Positions 51,588 to 60,452 are shown, counted from the stretch's first letter. The stretch: DNA of 64,000 nt from Micromonospora sp. NBC_01699 (GCF_036250065.1 NZ_CP109199.1:6694001-6758000); one strand, 5' to 3'. Numbers and translations: made by a program. The notes: generated by a model not told the origin, from the letters alone.

Positions 51588-54047
51588 ATGTTCGCGCACC
51601 GACAAGTCCGACCCGGTCCGTTCGGCCGGCGCGGTGTCCACCGGGCCGACCGGTCGCCCGGTCGGTCGCCCCGGCGGGTCCGGCTGACCAGGATCGGGAC
51701 GATGCTGGTCGCCGGTCTGGCGGCCGGGGTGCTGGTCGCCGGGTTGGCGTTTCCCGGTCTGGCGTTCACCGGTCTGTTGACGAGGGCCGGAGTGGAGACG
51801 TTCGAGAGTCTGCCGGTGGAGTTGCGGGTGGCCCAGGCACCGCAGGCGAGCCGGGTGTTCGCCGCCGACGGCCGGACCCCACTGGCCGTGTTCTTCGACG
51901 AGAACCGCCGGGACGTGGCGTTCGCGGAGATCGCCCCGGCAATGCGGGACGCGATCGTCGCCGCCGAGGACCACGGCTTCTACCGGCACGGCGGCGTCGA
52001 CCTGCGGGGCTTCCTGCGGGCGCTGGTCGCGAACAGCGTCGGTGGCCGCCAGGGCGCGTCGACGCTGACCATGCAACTTGTACGGATGTCCGTTACCTAC
52101 TCGGCGTCGGACCCGCAGACGGTGGTCGCGGCCAGCGAGGACACCGGTGGCCGCAAGCTACGGGAGATGCGTCGGGCCTCGGTGCTGGAGGCGCACCTGA
52201 GCAAGGACGAGATCCTGGCGCGCTACCTGAACCTGGCCCCGTTCGGCCACGGCACGTACGGCGTCTCGGCCGCCGCCCGGTTCTACTTCGGCAAGCGGCC
52301 CGGGGAGCTGACCGTGCCGGAGGCGGCGATGCTGGCCGGGTTGGTGAAGTCGCCGAGTTTCTACGACGCGCTGGACCACACCGGGCGGGGCGCGGCCGAG
52401 ACCCGCAACCGGCGCGACTGGGTGATCGGGCAGATGGTCGAGACCGGGGCGATCGGCGAGGCGGAGGCGAGCGCCGCGCGGGCGGTGCCGCTGGCGGTGC
52501 AGGGTCGGGTGCCGGCGAACGGCTGCTCGGTCACCGGCCGGCAGGACTGGGGTTTCTTCTGTGACTACTTCTACCGGTGGTGGCTCGGTCAGGACACGTT
52601 CGGCGGCACCGAGTACGACCGGGAGCGGCGGCTGAAGGGCGGCGGGTACCGGATCGTCAGCACCCTGGACGCGCCGACCCAGGCGGCGGCGCACCGCAAC
52701 GTCGAGCGTGAACTGCCGACCGGGACGGCGCAGGCGCTGATGCTGGCCGCCGTCGAGCCGGGCACCGGCCGGGTACGGGCCCTGGCGACGAACCGTACCT
52801 TCGCCCTGGACGACCCGGCGGAGCCGACCAACGGCCCGGCCACCGATCCGGCGAAGGCGGCGGCCGGGATCCGGGGCACCTATCCGCGTACGACCAATCC
52901 GCTGCTCACCGGCGGTACCGACGTGGTCGGTTACCAGGCCGGCTCCACGTTCAAGATCTTCACCGTGGTGGCCGCCCTGGAGCAGGGCATCCCGCTGTCG
53001 ACCACCATCGACGCACCGCTGCGGTACGAGTCGTCGTACGCCGTCGAACGGGACAGTCCGGCCGCCTGTCCGGGTACGGAGCGGTACTGCCCGGGTAACT
53101 ACGACGAGGAGATGGCCGGCCGGCACGACATGTGGTCCGCGTTCGGCTCGTCGGTCAACACGTACTTCGTCCCGCTGGTCGAACGGGTCGGGGCGGCCAA
53201 CGCGGTGGATGTGGCCCGCCGGCTCGGGATCGGGTTCCGGGCACAGGGTGACGCGGCACTGGCCGGCGATCCGAAGTCGGCCGACCGGTGGGGCGCGTTC
53301 ACCCTGGGCGTGTCGTCGACCACCCCGTTGGAGCTGGCCAACGCGTACGCCACCCTGGCCGCCGGGGGTCGGTACTGCGTACCGACGCCGGTGCAGGAGA
53401 TCCGCGATCGGACCGGCGGTCCGCTCGACGCGGTGCGCCCCCGGTGCAAGCGCGCCGTCCGCCCCGAGGTCGCGTACGCGGCGATCGACGCCGCCCGCTG
53501 CCCGGTCGGGGACACGTCGACCGCGAACCGGTGCCGGGAGGGGACGGTGGGCGACGCCCGTCGGCTCGTCGGGCACCCGCTGGCCGGCAAGACCGGCACC
53601 ACTGACGGCCGCCGTACGGCCTCGGTGGTGGAGACGACCACCTCGCTCACGGTCGCCGGCGTCCTGGCCGACCCGGACTGGCCGGACGGCACCACCGAGA
53701 TGCCGCGCGAGGTGGTGAATCCGGCGGTGTCGCTGACCCTGGCCGACGCGATGAAGGGCAAGCCGAAGCGGGACTTCCCGAGGACGACGGCAACCCTGAT
53801 GGGCCTGCCCGAGCAACCCCTTCCGGGGGTGGAGTGCGCTCCGGCGGGCGAGGCGGCGCAGCGGCTGCGGTCGGCCGGCTTCCGGGTCGCGGTGCACCCG
53901 GATCCGATCGACTCGGACTGCCCGGGCGGCACCGCCGCCGAAACCTCTCCCGGCACCCGGTCGGTCGCCGGGGCCGTGGTGGTCCTGCGGCTGAGCAACG
54001 GGCGGTTCGCCCCGATGGCAGGTCTATCCGTCCCGCCCGACCGCTGA
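51588..54047 (+). CDS. Class A penicillin-binding protein (bifunctional transglycosylase/transpeptidase)
   Basis: 819 residues from the ATG at 51588 behind AAGGTGG. One N-terminal transmembrane helix (MLVAGLAAGVLVAGLAFPGL), then the GT51 transglycosylase (AAEDHGFYRHGGVDLRGFLRA, GASTLTMQL), then the transpeptidase with SxxK in GSTFK, SxN in SSVN and KTGTT. C-terminal ~70 residues look like one PASTA-type module (LPGVECAPAGEAAQRLRSAGFRV). Polymerises and crosslinks peptidoglycan outside the membrane. Divergent from the M16 pair; two hairpins follow the stop. Confidence 0.93.
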   Translation: MFAHRQVRPGPFGRRGVHRADRSPGRSPRRVRLTRIGTMLVAGLAAGVLVAGLAFPGLAFTGLLTRAGVETFESLPVELRVAQAPQASRVFAADGRTPLAVFFDENRRDVAFAEIAPAMRDAIVAAEDHGFYRHGGVDLRGFLRALVANSVGGRQGASTLTMQLVRMSVTYSASDPQTVVAASEDTGGRKLREMRRASVLEAHLSKDEILARYLNLAPFGHGTYGVSAAARFYFGKRPGELTVPEAAMLAGLVKSPSFYDALDHTGRGAAETRNRRDWVIGQMVETGAIGEAEASAARAVPLAVQGRVPANGCSVTGRQDWGFFCDYFYRWWLGQDTFGGTEYDRERRLKGGGYRIVSTLDAPTQAAAHRNVERELPTGTAQALMLAAVEPGTGRVRALATNRTFALDDPAEPTNGPATDPAKAAAGIRGTYPRTTNPLLTGGTDVVGYQAGSTFKIFTVVAALEQGIPLSTTIDAPLRYESSYAVERDSPAACPGTERYCPGNYDEEMAGRHDMWSAFGSSVNTYFVPLVERVGAANAVDVARRLGIGFRAQGDAALAGDPKSADRWGAFTLGVSSTTPLELANAYATLAAGGRYCVPTPVQEIRDRTGGPLDAVRPRCKRAVRPEVAYAAIDAARCPVGDTSTANRCREGTVGDARRLVGHPLAGKTGTTDGRRTASVVETTTSLTVAGVLADPDWPDGTTEMPREVVNPAVSLTLADAMKGKPKRDFPRTTATLMGLPEQPLPGVECAPAGEAAQRLRSAGFRVAVHPDPIDSDCPGGTAAETSPGTRSVAGAVVVLRLSNGRFAPMAGLSVPPDR

Positions 54048-54072
54048 CCGCGCCTGGGGAGGCCGCCCACGA

Positions 54073-54102
54073 TGCCGCCCACGACCCGAGTCGTGGGCGG
54101 CA
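54073..54102 (+). terminator. Strong hairpin terminator after the penicillin-binding protein gene
   Basis: TGCCGCCCACGAC-CCGA-GTCGTGGGCGGCA, perfect 13-bp stem with tetraloop, 26 bases after the PBP stop. Confidence 0.8.
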
Positions 54103-54146
54103 CGGGTGGAAACCCGGGAAAGGGTACGGATCAGGGCGAAAAAATA

Positions 54147-54176
54147 CGCCGCCCACGGCTGTTGCCATGGGCGGCG
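54147..54176 (-). terminator. Second hairpin, with T-tract on the minus strand
   Basis: CGCCGCCCA (54147-54155) pairs with TGGGCGGCG (54168-54176), with an inner GGC/GCC. The minus strand continues into TATTTTTT (54137-54145), so it may terminate transcription coming from the XRE gene. It shares GCCGCCCA with the hairpin at 54073. Confidence 0.55.
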
Positions 54177-54338
54177 CGGGTGTCGGTGTGCAGGTCGCCT
54201 CTCGGCGAGTGGCACGACGCGGCTCCAGCCGAACGGTATTCCGCGAGGGCAGTTAGGTGAGGCCCGGGGACACTGGTCACACCGACAGTCATCACAACGA
54301 GCCGACCCCGTCCCGGATTCCACCCGCCCCTGTGGGAG

Positions 54339-54617
54339 ATGTCACTGCCCGACACCCGCTCGGCGTACGCGCCGTGTTTGGCCCATTTCGATCCGGGTAG
54401 CTGGGCTTTCGTGACCGATGACCCGCTCCGCCCCGCCCTCGACGACCTGCTCGACGATCTCTATGCCGGCCAGGAACGGCTCACCCAGGGCGAGATCCAC
54501 CGCCGAGCGGTCGCCGCCGAACTCCCGGCCGAGCTGCTGACCCGGATCAACGCCATGCCGGAAGGCGAGTACGCCGACGACGAAGCCGCCGACCTACTGG
54601 GCGGCACTTCCCCGTAG
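54339..54617 (+). CDS. Small acidic hypothetical protein
   Basis: 92 residues from the ATG at 54339, the only start that fits the composition; GTGGGAG abuts it directly, so the ribosome site is unusual. The sequence (SLPDTRSAYAPCLAHFDPGSWAFVTDDPLRPALDDLLDDLYAG ...) is not recognised. Middle part is helical and acidic (LDDLLDDL). Sits between the PBP terminators and the XRE gene on the opposite strand. Function unknown. Confidence 0.55.
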   Translation: MSLPDTRSAYAPCLAHFDPGSWAFVTDDPLRPALDDLLDDLYAGQERLTQGEIHRRAVAAELPAELLTRINAMPEGEYADDEAADLLGGTSP

Positions 54618-54646
54618 CCCACCTCGAACCGCAACGGGGTCGGCGC

Positions 54647-54949
54647 CTACGAGGCCAACCGCTCGGCCGCGTTGCGGCCCGATCCAGCGAGTTCGACCCC
54701 GCCGTCCGACTGGTTGATCTCCGACCACACCGCATCGAGGGAAAGGCCGAGGACGTCGGCGATCGCGGCGATGGTCGGGAAGGCGGGGGTGGCCACGCGA
54801 CCGGTCTCGATCTTCCGAAGGGTCTCCGGCGAGACACCCGCGGCCAGCGCGGTACCGAGCATCGAACGCTCCCCCCTGGCTCGACGCAGGATGGCGCCGA
54901 GGCGCTGTCCGCGCTCGACCTCCGCGGGAGTGAGCGGCAACCTAACCAT
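54647..54949 (-). CDS. XRE-family transcriptional regulator
   Basis: 100 residues. A classic five-helix HTH: LGAILRRARGERSMLGTALAAGVSPETLRKIETGRVATPAFPTIAAIADVLGLSLDAVW. ATG at 54947-54949. Divergent from the methionine aminopeptidase gene, with an 8-bp palindrome TACCGGTA (54964-54971) in the 66-base gap, a candidate shared operator. Confidence 0.85.
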   Translation of the reverse strand: MVRLPLTPAEVERGQRLGAILRRARGERSMLGTALAAGVSPETLRKIETGRVATPAFPTIAAIADVLGLSLDAVWSEINQSDGGVELAGSGRNAAERLAS

Positions 54950-54963
54950 GGCCGCGATTCTAG

Positions 54964-54971
54964 TACCGGTA
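54964..54971. promoter_or_regulatory. Palindrome TACCGGTA in the divergent XRE/map promoter
   Basis: Perfect 8-bp palindrome next to TATAAC (54970-54975, on the plus strand), which resembles a -10 box. Sits between divergent genes encoding an XRE regulator and methionine aminopeptidase. Confidence 0.4.
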
Positions 54972-55015
54972 TAACATGGCCGGGATACTTATTGGCCGTA
55001 CAGGTTAGGCGCCGC

Positions 55016-55798
55016 ATGATCGAGATCCTGAACCCCACCCAGCTGCTGCAAGCGAAGGACACCGGCGCCCTGGTCGCCGGCATATTGCAGACCCTGAAGA
55101 GCCGCAGCACGGTCGGCACGAACCTTCGGGACATCAACCGGTGGGCCCAGACCATGATCATCGAGGCCGGAGCGCAGTCCTGCTACGTCGACTACGAGCC
55201 GTCGTTCGGACGCGGGCCATTCGGCCACTACATCTGTACGTCGGTCAACGACGCCGTGCTGCACGGACTGCCGTACGACTACCCGCTCGCCGACGGCGAC
55301 CTGCTGTCGCTCGACCTCGCCGTCTCCACCGGCGGAGTTGTCACCGACTCCGCCATCAGCTTCATCGTGGGCGACTCGAAGCCCCCGGAGAGCGTCGCGC
55401 TGATCGACGCGACCGAACGCGCGTTGAGCGCGGGGATAGCCGCGGCCGGTCCCGGGGCTCGCATCGGTGACATCTCCCATGCCATCGGCTCGGTCCTCAG
55501 CGCGGCGGGATATCCGATCAACACCGAGTTCGGCGGTCACGGCGTCGGCTCGACGATGCACCAGGACCCGCACGTCTCGAACACGGGGCGGCCCGGTCGC
55601 GGCTACCGGCTGCGCCCCGGGCTACTGCTGGCACTGGAGCCATGGGTCATGGCGGACACCGCCAGGCTCGTCACCGATGCCGACGGCTGGACACTCCGAA
55701 GCGCGACCGGCTGCCGGACGGCGCACAGCGAGCACACGATCGCCATCACCGACGACGGAGCCGAGATTCTCACCCTGCCGAGGCCGGCACAACCGTGA
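55016..55798 (+). CDS. map: Methionine aminopeptidase (M24, type I)
   Basis: 260 residues from the ATG at 55016. Metal ligands visible: Asp in LSLDLAVSTGGVVTDSA (two Asp), His in GGHGVGSTMH, Glu in LALEPWVM and Glu in HSEHTIAI. His in YICTSVNDAVLHGLP contacts substrate. Removes N-terminal Met from nascent proteins; probably an extra copy next to the housekeeping one, since it is next to an XRE regulator and not the ribosomal-protein operon. Confidence 0.9.
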   Translation: MIEILNPTQLLQAKDTGALVAGILQTLKSRSTVGTNLRDINRWAQTMIIEAGAQSCYVDYEPSFGRGPFGHYICTSVNDAVLHGLPYDYPLADGDLLSLDLAVSTGGVVTDSAISFIVGDSKPPESVALIDATERALSAGIAAAGPGARIGDISHAIGSVLSAAGYPINTEFGGHGVGSTMHQDPHVSNTGRPGRGYRLRPGLLLALEPWVMADTARLVTDADGWTLRSATGCRTAHSEHTIAITDDGAEILTLPRPAQP

Positions 55799-55843
55799 GC
55801 TGACGGCCATCCGCGGTCCCCGGTCGGTACACCTGGACCTCGC

Positions 55844-56416
55844 CTAGACCTCGCCCAGACCCGACGCGGCGGCGGGCGGCGACGGGGTGGTCGGGGGGTG
55901 GGGGCCGGTCGCGGCCTGTTGGGCGGTGGCGTAGGCCAGTTGGAGGAAGTCGGAGGCGGCTATGGCCGTCAGGGCGGTGGCCGTCAGCCGGGTGAGGCGA
56001 GGGGCGAGGACCAGGCTCCCGGTGAGTCCGGTGGCCACCCAGACGGCCAGGCAGAACGGGCAGCTCAACAGTTCACCGAGGGCGTGCCGGGCGCTGCTGC
56101 CCTGGTCGCGTACCTGCTCCATCACCTCACCGTGGCCGCTCGGCCGGTCGTAGCTGGTGAACGGGGCACGCAGCGGGCTGGTGATGGCGTCCTTGGTGAG
56201 CAGTCGGCTGAGCTTGTGGGTGGCGATGGCGAGCAGGACGATGTCCTTGGTCGACGGGGCGTCCGGCACCGGGGTACGGGTCGCCCGCACCACTGCGGTC
56301 AGCCCGGCGGTGACCCCGGCGTACGCACCGAGCGCCACCAGGTAACCGCCGAGCGGCCGGTGCTCGTGTGGCGCGTACGCCCGGCGCAAGCGCGCGACCC
56401 TGTCCCGAACACTCAT
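55844..56416 (-). CDS. DUF1360 membrane protein
   Basis: 190 residues, about four transmembrane segments. LVALGAYAGVTAGLTAVVRATR, IVLLAIATHKLSRLLTKDAITSPLRAPFT and LLSCPFCLAVWVATGL (CPFC) are typical of DUF1360. The CPFC pair may be redox active or bind metal. C-terminal Pro/Ala-rich tail. ATG at 56414-56416. Function unknown. Confidence 0.85.
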   Translation of the reverse strand: MSVRDRVARLRRAYAPHEHRPLGGYLVALGAYAGVTAGLTAVVRATRTPVPDAPSTKDIVLLAIATHKLSRLLTKDAITSPLRAPFTSYDRPSGHGEVMEQVRDQGSSARHALGELLSCPFCLAVWVATGLTGSLVLAPRLTRLTATALTAIAASDFLQLAYATAQQAATGPHPPTTPSPPAAASGLGEV

Positions 56417-56538
56417 TGCCGACTCCCTCTATCGATCCGGTGCGGTGCGGTCTCGTTCGCTGCCGGCAGGACCGGCGCCTGGTCCTCCCACCTCACCGGT
56501 GGCCGGTCACCCCGGCCGAGCGGGGATTCGCCGAGGGT

Positions 56539-56874
56539 TCAGCCGGGGGTGAGGTTGTCCGCCACCTCGCGGGCGAGGTTCACCAGCGACTCGTCGGCGA
56601 GCCGGTCGAGTCCCCGGTCCTGCGGGTCGGCCGCCAGCTCCAGCCGTACGCTGGCCCCGCCGGCATCGCCCGGTCGGACCTGAAGCCGGGCCGACCAGGT
56701 CGGCGAGCCGCTGGTCCGCCAGTGCGCGCCGAGCGGGTCGGTGATCCCGGCCGGTGTGCCGCCGTCGCGGCGCAGTGGCGCGGGCAGCCAGGCGTCCACC
56801 CGGTCGGGGTCGGTCGCGGTGTTGAAGACCACCTCGGGCGGCGCGGACATGCCCCGTTCGGCGTGCGCCACCAC
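56539..56874 (-). CDS. SRPBCC/START-like protein
   Basis: 111 residues from the GTG at 56872-56874. Short SRPBCC-type sequence (MSAPPEVVFNTATDPDRVDAWLP, then VRLELAADPQ); shorter than most (130-160), so strands at the C-terminus may be missing or reduced. May bind a hydrophobic ligand. It starts one base after the stop of the DUF6158-like gene, so both are on one transcript. Confidence 0.65.
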   Translation of the reverse strand: MVAHAERGMSAPPEVVFNTATDPDRVDAWLPAPLRRDGGTPAGITDPLGAHWRTSGSPTWSARLQVRPGDAGGASVRLELAADPQDRGLDRLADESLVNLAREVADNLTPG

Positions 56875-56875
56875 G

Positions 56876-57229
56876 TCAGTCGCCGTTCCGGAGCCGGGCC
56901 GGGTCGACCTCGCGGCCCGGATGCCGGCTGAGGTATTCGGTCTCCAGCTCGGCGGTGCGGCGCAGGTGGTTGGCCAGCGCCGTGTCGGCGGCGTGCCGGA
57001 GCGTGTCCAGCCGGGTCCGGTGCAGGCTGTGCAGTTCCCGGATCAGGTCGTCGTCACCGAGTTCGGCCGGGTCGATGCCGACGTCCTCGGTCTCGTCCTC
57101 GGTGAAGCCGGCGGCCACCGTACCGGAGGTGGCGGGGTGGTCGCCGTCCCACTCTCCGACTCGTTGCTCGGGGCTGTCGTCGACGGATCCGGGTGCCCCG
57201 AACTGGGCACCGCGTACTGATTCGGTCAT
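56876..57229 (-). CDS. DUF6158-like acidic protein
   Basis: 117 residues from the ATG at 57227-57229. GIDPAELGDDDLIRELHSLHRTRLDTLRHAADTALANHLRRTAELETEYLSRHPGREVDPARLR matches the actinobacterial DUF6158 family as I remember it. N-terminus acidic and probably disordered. Role unknown. Co-transcribed with the SRPBCC gene. Confidence 0.7.
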   Translation of the reverse strand: MTESVRGAQFGAPGSVDDSPEQRVGEWDGDHPATSGTVAAGFTEDETEDVGIDPAELGDDDLIRELHSLHRTRLDTLRHAADTALANHLRRTAELETEYLSRHPGREVDPARLRNGD

Positions 57230-57366
57230 TATCGCCCCCGGTTGCTCGACTGGGTTGGCGACTGGACGGTTGCCCACGCCGGACCGACCCCAAACCAGAC
57301 CCGGGTGGGCGCGGACTACGACGCCGCGTCGGAGAACCGGCTCGGCCGCCGGTACGCTCTAGAGCC

Positions 57367-57792
57367 ATGAGACGGTTGTGGACACCGGCGTGGATCGGCC
57401 GCCACGTGCTCACGATCGCGCTCGTGGCCGGGTTCCTGGCGCTCGGCTGGTGGCAGATCAGCCGGGCCTCGGCGGGCAACACACTCAGCTGGGCGTACGC
57501 GGTAGAGTGGCCGATCTTCGCCGGTTTTGTGATCTTCCTCTGGATCCGCGAGGCCCGGCACACCCTGCGCCCGGAGGAACCGGCCGCACCGACCGCGCCG
57601 GCACCGCCGCCGGCCGGCTCTCCCGGCGTACGGCGACCGGTCCGTTCCGCCCGGATGCTGGTGGCGGCCCGGGGCAGTGGTCCCGAACCGGACGACAGCG
57701 ATCCCGAGTTGAGCGAGTACAACCACTACCTGTCGTGGTTGAACGCGAATCCGGGCGCCAAGCCCGGCGACTACCCCGGCCCCGGCCGGTAG
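57367..57792 (+). CDS. Two-helix membrane protein of unknown function
   Basis: 141 residues from the ATG at 57367. Two hydrophobic segments (LTIALVAGFLALGWWQIS, VEWPIFAGFVIFLWI) followed by a Pro/Ala-rich cytosolic linker and a conserved-looking end ELSEYNHYLSWLNANPG. Immediately upstream of the DUF3817 gene (16-base gap), likely co-transcribed. Function unknown. Confidence 0.7.
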   Translation: MRRLWTPAWIGRHVLTIALVAGFLALGWWQISRASAGNTLSWAYAVEWPIFAGFVIFLWIREARHTLRPEEPAAPTAPAPPPAGSPGVRRPVRSARMLVAARGSGPEPDDSDPELSEYNHYLSWLNANPGAKPGDYPGPGR

Positions 57793-57808
57793 GAAGGAAC
57801 GGAACGAA

Positions 57809-58144
57809 GTGGGCGCAGCCCTGACCCGATACCGTGTGATCGCCTACGTCGTAGGTGTCGTGCTGATCCTGCTGGTCCTGGTGGGAATGCCACTGAAGTA
57901 CGGCTGGGACGAGCCGGTGGTGGTGGAGACGATCGGCCCGGCACACGGCTTCCTGTACATGATCTACCTCGTCGCCGCGTTCGACGTGACCCGCCGGGCG
58001 AAGTGGCCGCTCGGTCAGATGCTGCTGGTGATGCTCGCCGGCACCGTCCCGTTCGTGTCGTTCTATGCCGAACGGGTGGTGAGTCGCCGGATCGCCGCCC
58101 AGCTACGGGAGGAGCGACCGCAGCCGCAGACCGTCGCCGGCTGA
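57809..58144 (+). CDS. DUF3817 membrane protein
   Basis: 111 residues, GTG start behind GGAAGGAACGGAACG. Three helices: YVVGVVLILLVLVGMPLKY, GPAHGFLYMIYLVAAFDVT, LGQMLLVMLAGTVPFVSFYAERVV. HGFLYMIYLVAAFD is the DUF3817 signature. Function unknown. Confidence 0.85.
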   Translation: MGAALTRYRVIAYVVGVVLILLVLVGMPLKYGWDEPVVVETIGPAHGFLYMIYLVAAFDVTRRAKWPLGQMLLVMLAGTVPFVSFYAERVVSRRIAAQLREERPQPQTVAG

Positions 58145-58416
58145 CCCCCGGGCCGGTTCGAGACCGCAGGCACCCCTCCCGCAGTGCAGCACGGAAACGC
58201 CCGGCGGGGCGGACGGGCGGCTCCGCGAGACGGATCGGCGGGGCGCCGACGACCTGCATGTCGGGACGTTCCGTCTCGATCCAAATGTCGCACGGCGGGA
58301 CCGGCCGCAGAAGGCGGCGGCCCCTGAGTGAACCGTGAGCAGGCACGTGAATCCACCGGTCGGCGACGTCACCGACACCCCGTCGCCGACCGCCGGTACG
58401 CCCGGCGGGCGAGCGG

Positions 58417-58617
58417 TCAGCCGTGATCGAACTCGCGGGCGCGTACGGTGTCGACGAACGCCTGCCAGGCGGTTGCCGGGAAGACGACGTACCGGTCCGG
58501 GTCGGTGGAGTTGCGGACCGCCATTCCGGCCGTGACCTCGGCAACCTCGACGCATTTCTGCGACTCGCATCGAGTGCTCTTCCGCCACGTACCCGTGCCG
58601 GGACCCGGCTGCGACAT
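58417..58617 (-). CDS. DUF397 protein, partner of the XRE regulator
   Basis: 66 residues from the ATG at 58615-58617. WRKSTRCESQKCVEVAE and FPATAWQAFVDTVRAREFD are the DUF397 signature. In actinobacteria these small proteins are encoded beside XRE/DUF5753 regulators and modulate them in development and antibiotic control. It is divergent from that regulator across a 305-base gap. Confidence 0.9.
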   Translation of the reverse strand: MSQPGPGTGTWRKSTRCESQKCVEVAEVTAGMAVRNSTDPDRYVVFPATAWQAFVDTVRAREFDHG

Positions 58618-58922
58618 GCATCCTCCTTGACACCCGCTACCTCGCACGGCAGGCGCCGCGACGAGCAGACGATACCGGTCGGCCAGCGAGGCGGATAGCC
58701 CGGAAATGCGTACATTATGGTGCTTCATGTATAGCCTGTACCGATCGCTACCGATCGGTCGCTGAACGCTGCGCGAACCCTGGTATTCGTTTGCGCGCCC
58801 GGTGTAGCCTGCTCGATAGTCCGCCGGTCCGGCAGGTAGCGGATAGCCAGGTGGCATCCTGACGACACCGGCACGGCGACCCCTCGCCCCGCCGCCGGTC
58901 TGCCGTTGACGGAGAGAGTCTG
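58618..58922. promoter_or_regulatory. Intergenic region (305 bases) of the divergent XRE/DUF397 pair
   Basis: No gene seen. It holds the inverted repeat TACAT-N11-ATGTA (58711-58731), followed within 10 bases by TACCGATCG twice (58739-58747 and about 58749-58757), ending in palindrome ACCGATCGGT. TATAGC at 58730-58735 could be a -10. These are the best candidates for the XRE operator and both promoters. Confidence 0.45.
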
Positions 58923-59786
58923 ATGACCACGGCATTCGGCCCGACGGTGGGCAGGCGCAGGCTCCGCTCGGCGATCCGCCGGGCCCGCGAGGCCTCCGGG
59001 CTCACCCAGGAGCAGGTCGCCCTCGCGATGGACTGGTCGCTCTCCAAGCTGATCCGGATCGAGTCCGGCTACGTCTCCATCTCCACCAACGACGTCAAGG
59101 CCCTGCTGCACCACTACCAGGTGACCGATCCGGCGCAGGTGGCGAAGCTGGTCGAACTGGCCCGGGTGGCCCGTCAACGCACCTGGTGGTCGCAGTACCG
59201 GGACAGCGTGCCGCCGGCCTACTACGCCTACATCGGACTTGAGGCGGAGGCGTCGCGGCTCTGCTTCTACCAGTCGGTCGGCATGCCCGGACTGTTGCAG
59301 ACCGAGGCGTTCGCCCAGGCCGTGGTGCACTCGGTGATCCCGAACTTCAACGACGAGGCGGAGGCCCAGGCGTCGGTGGCACTACGGTTGCGCCGCCAGC
59401 GGGAGGTGCTCGACCGGCCCGACCCGCCCACCATCGACGTGGTGCTGGACGAGGCCACCCTGCACCGGCAGACCGGCGGCCGCGAGGTGATCCGCGAACA
59501 ACTGCTCAATCTGGTACGGCTCGCCGAGGTGGAGCACATCACGATCCAGGTGCTGCCGTTCACCTCGACCATCTACACCCCGCTCGGCCAGTTCGTGATC
59601 GTCTGCTTCGCCGGGTCGGAGGAGACCGACGCGGTCTACCTGGAGAGCACCGGGCTGGAGGACGTACTCGACCATCCGGAGTCGGTCACCTCGCACCTGG
59701 TGACGTTCGAGGGACTGCGGCGGGCGGCGTTGAGCCCGGCGGAGTCCCTCGAACGGATCGCCACCATCGCCCGCGGCCTGACCTGA
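58923..59786 (+). CDS. XRE-family regulator with DUF5753 domain
   Basis: 287 residues, ATG behind GGAGAGAG. N-terminal HTH LRSAIRRAREASGLTQEQVALAMDWSLSKLIRIESGYVSIS; residues ~100-280 the DUF5753 ligand/sensor domain (YAYIGLEAEASRLCFYQSVGMPGLLQTEAFAQAV; HITIQVLPF). Usual partner of DUF397 proteins. Likely regulator of itself and its divergent partner and possibly of development genes. Confidence 0.9.
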   Translation: MTTAFGPTVGRRRLRSAIRRAREASGLTQEQVALAMDWSLSKLIRIESGYVSISTNDVKALLHHYQVTDPAQVAKLVELARVARQRTWWSQYRDSVPPAYYAYIGLEAEASRLCFYQSVGMPGLLQTEAFAQAVVHSVIPNFNDEAEAQASVALRLRRQREVLDRPDPPTIDVVLDEATLHRQTGGREVIREQLLNLVRLAEVEHITIQVLPFTSTIYTPLGQFVIVCFAGSEETDAVYLESTGLEDVLDHPESVTSHLVTFEGLRRAALSPAESLERIATIARGLT

Positions 59787-59817
59787 CCGGCACCGCCGGG
59801 GCGGGGCGATCGGTCAG
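59783..59817. terminator. Candidate hairpin terminator, convergent genes
   Basis: CTGACCG (59783-59789) pairs with CGGTCAG (59811-59817), with an inner CCGCC/GGCGG; lies between the convergent XRE and DUF6232-like gene stops. Confidence 0.45.
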
Positions 59818-60362
59818 CGGGCCGGTGGTTCCCAGGGCGGCGAGAGGGTGACCAGCGGATCGGCGACGCCACCGGACCGGGCGACCTCCTGGGCCCGGCG
59901 CAGGGCCCGGGTGAGCTGGCCGAACTGACGCTCCTGGTCGCTGCTGAACAACAGCATCATTTCGCCCCGGTACCGTCCCCACAGTTCGTGCGTTGGTGGG
60001 CGCAGCCGGTGGCCGAGGAACGCGAGCACCACCGGCAGGAACGCGGCGGCGCCGAGGGCCAGGTAGGTGGCGGCGTCGAGCCGGTAGAACTCGCCGGTGT
60101 AGCCGAAGGCGACCCCGATCACGACCAGCACAGCACCGGTCACCACCACGGTCCGTACGGTGAGCGGGTCGTGTGGGCCCCGGGCGGTCCTGAGCTGGGT
60201 CAGTTCGGCGACCGGGAACCGGTGGCCCGCCACGGTGAACGACTCGCTCGTGACCTGTACGCCGGGCTGCCGGTAGAACTCGACCGGAGCGGGCCGACCC
60301 GCCCGCCTTTCGGTTACGGATTGTGCACCTGTTCGGCGCGCGGAGTCGCGCGTAGGATGCAT
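59814..60362 (-). CDS. DUF6232-like two-helix membrane protein
   Basis: 182 residues from the ATG at 60360-60362 behind GGAGG. VEFYRQPGVQVTSESFTVAGHRFPVAELTQLRTARG precedes two hydrophobic segments (VVVTGAVLVVIGVAFGY and LALGAAAFLPVVLAFLG) and then an amphipathic cytosolic tail (GEMMLLFSSDQERQFGQLTRALRRAQ). The layout fits DUF6232. Function unknown. Longer in-frame starts further up are not preferred. Confidence 0.7.
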   Translation of the reverse strand: MHPTRDSARRTGAQSVTERRAGRPAPVEFYRQPGVQVTSESFTVAGHRFPVAELTQLRTARGPHDPLTVRTVVVTGAVLVVIGVAFGYTGEFYRLDAATYLALGAAAFLPVVLAFLGHRLRPPTHELWGRYRGEMMLLFSSDQERQFGQLTRALRRAQEVARSGGVADPLVTLSPPWEPPAR

Positions 60363-60410
60363 GACAGCCTCCAACGGCTCGTGAGGCGGGCTGATGTGGG
60401 GGTCTGTAAA

Positions 60411-60452
60411 GATCGGCACTTGGTGGCAGCCAGGTGCCGATCATCGTTTTTT
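60411..60452 (+). terminator. Intrinsic terminator-like hairpin with T-tract
   Basis: GATCGGCAC (60411-60419) pairs with GTGCCGATC (60434-60442), extended inward by TGG/CCA, followed within a few bases by TTTTTT (60447-60452). A true U-tract terminator is unusual in this GC-rich genome. It points in the plus direction, toward the NlpC/P60 gene. Confidence 0.6.
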
